Shown here: in pieces, positions 5,503-5,693 of the stretch
Layout: every line of letters starts with the position of its first letter
Numbering within the stretch: position 1 is the first letter of the stretch
Source of the DNA: Prevotellaceae bacterium
Lineage (GTDB): Bacteria > Bacteroidota > Bacteroidia > Bacteroidales > Paludibacteraceae
NCBI GenBank assembly: GCA_031290375.1
Contig: JAITNR010000169.1
Span: 1 to 5,693 of the forward strand
Direction of reading: 5' to 3'
Length of the DNA: 5,693 nt
Translations under genes and position numbers: made by a program
The notes under the pieces: generated by a model
What the model was told of the DNA's origin: nothing
The model's database searches: none
What the model saw: the letters and a program-made list of their open reading frames with translations, nothing else

Positions 5503-5693
5503 TTAATTAGTTAGGATTTTCAATAAATAATCATTATTCCATCCGGCATCGAGTCTTTTTCCCTTCACACTTCTCTTTTTTGCTATGCCGGGTTGCTTCT
5601 ATTTTTACTATGGCAGTTAGATTTTTCCATGCCAAAGCATTCTCAATAAATGAAAGATCATTATAGAGTGTGCATTTCCGCTGTTCAATGCGG
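5503..5693 (-). pseudogene. Decayed ISAs1-family transposase (internal deletion, runs off the window edge)
   Basis: Two parts of an ISAs1/H-repeat-type DDE transposase are visible in different frames. From the window edge to about 5585 one frame reads RIEQRKCTLYNDLSFIENAL and then AWKNLTAIVKIEATRH. This resembles the middle of these transposases, where HGRIE-R is followed by a W-LT/S-IV-I-R segment. From about 5571 to the TAA at 5503-5505 another frame reads KGKRLDAGWNNDYLLKIL, the typical C-terminal tail. The intervening YYISSL and HW-IEN-LHWVLDV segment, normally of the order of 100 residues, is absent. The join is near an A-run at 5576-5581 and is out of frame. The first frame stops at 5534-5536. 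The gene is therefore inactive. It probably entered by transposition and then decayed. Confidence 0.82.

Overview
The window looks like chromosomal DNA from a member of the Bacteroidetes, probably Bacteroidales-like. It is AT-rich. Two promoters fit the Bacteroidetes TTG-N19/20-TAnnTTTG pattern and two more sites carry the TAnnTTTG box alone. Shine-Dalgarno sequences are absent. The gene content fits as well: a small PUR-family (DUF3276-type) protein, a Bacteroidetes-style L34 and an ISAs1-type transposase remnant. Every gene I can support is on the minus strand, so transcription runs from high to low coordinates.

In transcription order the layout is as follows. (1) 5488-5693 holds the decayed end of an ISAs1-family transposase gene. 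A middle segment is joined out of frame to the C-terminal tail, and a CAGGG-type element end follows. (2) A strong promoter at 5446-5476 sits 11 bp beyond that end and drives an NtrC-like response regulator (REC plus sigma-54 AAA+). This protein stops right after the AAA+ domain, so it has no Fis-type DNA-binding domain, and its GAFTGA loop reads GSFTSA. (3) A second strong promoter at 4172-4201 drives rpmH (ribosomal protein L34, 52 aa). The PUR-family nucleic-acid-binding protein gene follows after a 20-nt gap, and then an intrinsic terminator at 3496-3520. (4) tcdA encodes the enzyme that cyclises t6A37 in tRNA; its C-terminal half carries a cysteine cluster. (5) A repeat-rich intergenic stretch of about 300 bp contains a REP-like motif and 7-bp tandem repeats. 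(6) A two-gene cassette follows: a Stealth-family sugar-phosphate transferase and a GT4 glycosyltransferase, 17 nt apart, presumably for a surface or secreted polysaccharide. (7) The last 253 bp have no recognisable gene but contain an (AT)9 tract flanked by short inverted repeats.

Two translation starts should be placed downstream of the longest open frame. The response regulator starts at 5420 rather than 5501, and the Stealth gene at 2286 rather than the TTG at 2316, because in each case the longer version runs through a promoter element. The translation-related genes (rpmH, PUR protein, tcdA) form a housekeeping block; the regulator and the polysaccharide genes look like independent units. 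I see no CRISPR array, tRNA, rRNA, or convincing new multi-gene system. The most notable single item is the sigma-54 activator that lacks a DNA-binding domain.
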